DNA of 23,081 nucleotides from JAWUWD01 sp034112085 (lineage in GTDB: Bacteria > Bacteroidota > Bacteroidia > Cytophagales > Cyclobacteriaceae): NCBI GenBank assembly GCA_034112085.1, contig JAWUWD010000149.1, forward strand, positions 1 to 23,081. Reading direction: 5' to 3'. This document shows positions 21,356-23,081 of this stretch, one piece after another (position 1 is the first letter of the stretch; every line of letters starts with the position of its first letter). The notes under the pieces were generated by a model. It did no database searches and was not told the DNA's origin. It saw nothing but the letters and a program-made list of their open reading frames with translations. The translations under genes and the position numbers were made by a program.

Positions 21356-21375
21356 GATACCGACCAGTCGGTCTC
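21356..21375. promoter_or_regulatory. TetR autoregulatory operator
   Basis: Palindrome ACCGAC-CA-GTCGGT (21359-21372), with flanks extending to GA/TC (one mismatched pair), lies 5-24 bp upstream of the TetR ATG. Perfect 6-bp arms around a 2-bp centre are a common TetR site form. It matches the core of 20714-20729. Confidence 0.75.
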
Positions 21376-21543
21376 CAAATGTAAGAAGGATTATTTTAAA
21401 AACAAAAAAATGGATATCATTACGAAATGAGATGAGTTTTCCTTTGTTAGTATTACGCCAAATTATCTAGTCGTAAAAAGGATTATGGATACCCTAGAAT
21501 AAATATAGAAAAGTGTGTTTTCAAGTATGTAAATACCTCTATT

Positions 21544-22011
21544 TTACACAGGAATGGTAGTTCCATGCTTCACCTCGGTCATCACGAAGGAACTTTGCAC
21601 GGTAGCGACATTTTCGATTGCAGCGAGTTTATTCGTGAGGAAGAGCTGGTACCTGTTCATGTCTTCAACGACCATTTTCAATAAATAGTCAAAGCCTCCA
21701 GCAATGTGATAGCATTCGATCACCTCAGGAACCTTTTTGATCTCTGCTTCGAAATTTATCAACAAAGGTTTAGAATGCCTTTCCAAAGATACATTGCAAA
21801 ATGCCACCAAAGTCTTACCCACTTTTTGTTTATCTACTAGCGCTACGTACTTAGCGATATAGCCATCTTTCTCAAGTCTCTTGACTCGATCATACGTGGG
21901 CGTCACTGTAAGCCCTACTTGATGCGCGATCTCCTTGGTCTTAAGTCGTGCATCACCCTGCAGTAGCATAATAATCTTACGATCGATCGCATCTAGTTTG
22001 TAGCTTTGCAT
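21544..22011 (-). CDS. Lrp/AsnC-family transcriptional regulator
   Basis: This 155-residue protein has an N-terminal winged helix-turn-helix (LDAIDRKIIMLLQGDARLKT, then EIAHQVGLTVTPTYDRVKRL) and a C-terminal AsnC/RAM effector domain (about 68-145) with VIECYHIAGGFDYLLKMVV, the conserved GxxDYLL region. Such regulators respond to amino acids, often controlling amino acid metabolism. It begins 1 bp after the NRDE gene stop, so they are one operon. The target is not evident; gcvT is 4 kb away and a link is only speculation. Confidence 0.93.
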   Translation of the reverse strand: MQSYKLDAIDRKIIMLLQGDARLKTKEIAHQVGLTVTPTYDRVKRLEKDGYIAKYVALVDKQKVGKTLVAFCNVSLERHSKPLLINFEAEIKKVPEVIECYHIAGGFDYLLKMVVEDMNRYQLFLTNKLAAIENVATVQSSFVMTEVKHGTTIPV

Positions 22012-22012
22012 A

Positions 22013-22783
22013 CTATTCTCCTATTTTGAATTTATGATACTTGGTCTCATAAGTAAATGTAGTCGTATCATAGGTACGCTCTGCATATAATACCCTATCC
22101 TGCTGATCGACCAAGATCACAGTCGTACAGCGCGATCCATATTGTGGACTCTTGATAAACATCGGTGACAACATTCTCTCCTTCTCCAGCCCCACTCCCG
22201 TTTCTGGAAGATCTTTGTCACTTGCCAAGTCTTCGTCTCTCATCGCTTCAAACAAATGCTCTACCCCAAAATCTCTTTCTTCGGTGATCGCTTCTAGCTT
22301 AAGTTTTCCTTTCTGGACTTTTGGCCATGGAGAATTCATCAGTGCATTGCTCAGTCCATATACACCAGGAGCTAGCGGCTTCAGTCCTTTGAACTCACTA
22401 GAGAAATAGGACAAACTATCCGGATTGCCAAGTACTAAGTTGAAACCATTGTATTCTGGTAATGAGGACTCTAGCACATCATAATATTCTTCAGCAAAGC
22501 CATCATGGATCAGAAAATCACTTACTAAAGCACCTCTCGATGGCGCCACGGATTTCAAATTAGCCAAATCCCGATAGTTCGTCAACATGGCCAGATCGCC
22601 AGACTTCTTATTGATGCCCATCCATGTCCCTAGGGCCTCCATATCCCGTCCTGCCATCACTTCTGGATGATCACTCCAATAATCGGCAGGGGCTGTAGGC
22701 CTTGCGTAAAATTCATCTCGATTGGCAGCAACAATCAATTTGTATCTTGGATGCTTTTTATAAGAGAATAGAATGAGGCACAT
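22013..22783 (-). CDS. NRDE-family protein (TANGO2 homologue)
   Basis: This 256-residue protein begins MCLILFSYKKHPRYKLIVAA with the N-terminal Cys2 and the name-giving NRDE at 21-24. The conserved RPTAPADYW, AGRDMEALGTWMGIN, LTNYRD and GARGxLV-like SRGALVSDFL are present, as is the C-terminal SRCTTVILVD. The family (TANGO2 in eukaryotes) has N-terminal-nucleophile-like features; its molecular role is unsettled, with haem or lipid handling proposed for the eukaryotic relatives. It is first in the operon with the Lrp regulator and has a -7-like box 20 bp upstream. Confidence 0.93.
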   Translation of the reverse strand: MCLILFSYKKHPRYKLIVAANRDEFYARPTAPADYWSDHPEVMAGRDMEALGTWMGINKKSGDLAMLTNYRDLANLKSVAPSRGALVSDFLIHDGFAEEYYDVLESSLPEYNGFNLVLGNPDSLSYFSSEFKGLKPLAPGVYGLSNALMNSPWPKVQKGKLKLEAITEERDFGVEHLFEAMRDEDLASDKDLPETGVGLEKERMLSPMFIKSPQYGSRCTTVILVDQQDRVLYAERTYDTTTFTYETKYHKFKIGE

Positions 22784-22802
22784 AGTGTTGGATATTATCA
22801 GA

Positions 22803-22810
22803 CAAATATA
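22803..22810 (-). promoter_or_regulatory. -7 promoter box for the NRDE operon
   Basis: On the minus strand this reads TATATTTG, an exact TAnnTTTG match, ending 19 bp before the NRDE ATG at 22783. No clear -33 TTG at the expected spacing. Confidence 0.4.
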
Positions 22811-22907
22811 AAATGATGTCAGAGAAATTTAAGAATTGCCTAGATAATTTAAGGACAAGTCATAAATAAATAATGCCAGATTTTACCCACTACTAGTCGT
22901 TCGCTAA

Positions 22908-23081
22908 ATGCTTAATAAACGGCTAAATTCAGATAATCAGTCGCTCAAGGAGAAATTAGATGATTTCAAAGATATATTGTTAAGTTTGAATAACAATTCG
23001 GTAAACGCCATGGCGTTTACCGAATTGTTATTCAAACTTAACAATATATCTTTGAAATCATCTAATTTCTCCTTGAGCGAC
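22908..23081 (+). CDS. Possible start of a new gene running into the palindrome (partial)
   Basis: From the ATG at 22908 a frame stays open to the window's last base (58 codons). The first 34 residues, up to the palindrome centre, are ordinary-looking, polar and helix-prone (LNKRLNSDNQSLKEKLDDFK, then DILLSLNNN). Beyond 23010 the sequence is only the reverse complement of what came before, so the remaining residues are probably not real protein. No family recognised. It is divergent from the NRDE gene, 124 bp away. No Shine-Dalgarno seen. Confidence 0.3.
   Translation, partial: MLNKRLNSDNQSLKEKLDDFKDILLSLNNNSVNAMAFTELLFKLNNISLKSSNFSLSD
22940..23081. repeat. Perfect 142-bp palindrome with no spacer at the window end
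   Basis: The 71-bp left arm (22940-23010) is exactly reverse-complemented at 23011-23081. I compared every ten-base block and found no mismatch. The centre is GCCA|TGGC. The right arm ends exactly at the last base of the window, so the symmetry could continue further. The right arm adds no new sequence. Confidence 0.97.

Noticed and set aside
22957..22983. AAGGAG followed by an ATG at 22960 inside the left palindrome arm
   Set aside because: The frame stops after seven codons; the longer frame from 22908 covers it.

Overview
The window looks like ordinary chromosomal DNA of a Bacteroidota bacterium, probably a marine member of the Cytophagia. The signs are low GC, carboxypeptidase-regulatory-domain envelope proteins (one with a DUF5686 body), a LytS/LytTR-type pair, an SDR-type threonine dehydrogenase, a DUF4407 protein, few Shine-Dalgarno sequences, and -7 boxes of the Bacteroidota form TAnnTTTG. 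The family-level placement is inference. No rRNA, tRNA, CRISPR array, transposase, phage gene or recognisable defence island was seen. No stretch over 300 bases lacks a gene; the longest gap is 15321-15553.

Layout. Positions 3-971 hold the 3' part of an unrecognised, probably outer-membrane beta-rich protein. It converges through a perfect hairpin on a response regulator and sensor kinase (989-2810, minus). The plus strand then carries a secreted carboxypeptidase-regulatory-domain protein (2945-4183), an OmpA-like protein with a serine microsatellite (4309-5628) and an SDR threonine dehydrogenase (5750-6706). The dehydrogenase overlaps by 4 bp, tail to tail, a DUF5686 protein (6703-9330, minus). 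Upstream of that on the minus strand lie nadD, a glycosyltransferase and gmk, which look like one operon (9460-11505), then an ECF sigma factor with a zinc-motif anti-sigma factor (11611-12485).

On the plus strand from 12670, a WaaY/RfaY-like LPS kinase overlaps an LTA-synthase-type membrane sulfatase-fold enzyme by 4 bp. This looks like a two-gene envelope-polymer decoration unit. A DUF4407 membrane protein follows, preceded by two overlapping hairpins and followed by an 18-bp bidirectional terminator shared with gcvT (16661-17755, minus). Next come a DUF302 lipoprotein and a small four-helix membrane protein (plus).

From 18902 to 21351 a TetR regulator and a three-gene minus-strand operon (alpha/beta hydrolase, hotdog thioesterase, PNPOx-like flavoprotein) carry two matching palindromic operators, so a small locally regulated acyl/lipid-type response is likely. 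An NRDE/TANGO2 protein and an Lrp/AsnC regulator form the last operon (21544-22783, minus).

The window ends in a perfect 142-bp palindrome with no spacer (22940-23081), whose right arm stops exactly at the last base. It is the most striking structure here, and most probably a fold-back at a contig end rather than a new element. I found no convincing undescribed system. The best leads are the TetR operator pair, the kinase/sulfatase pair and the DUF4407 leader hairpins.
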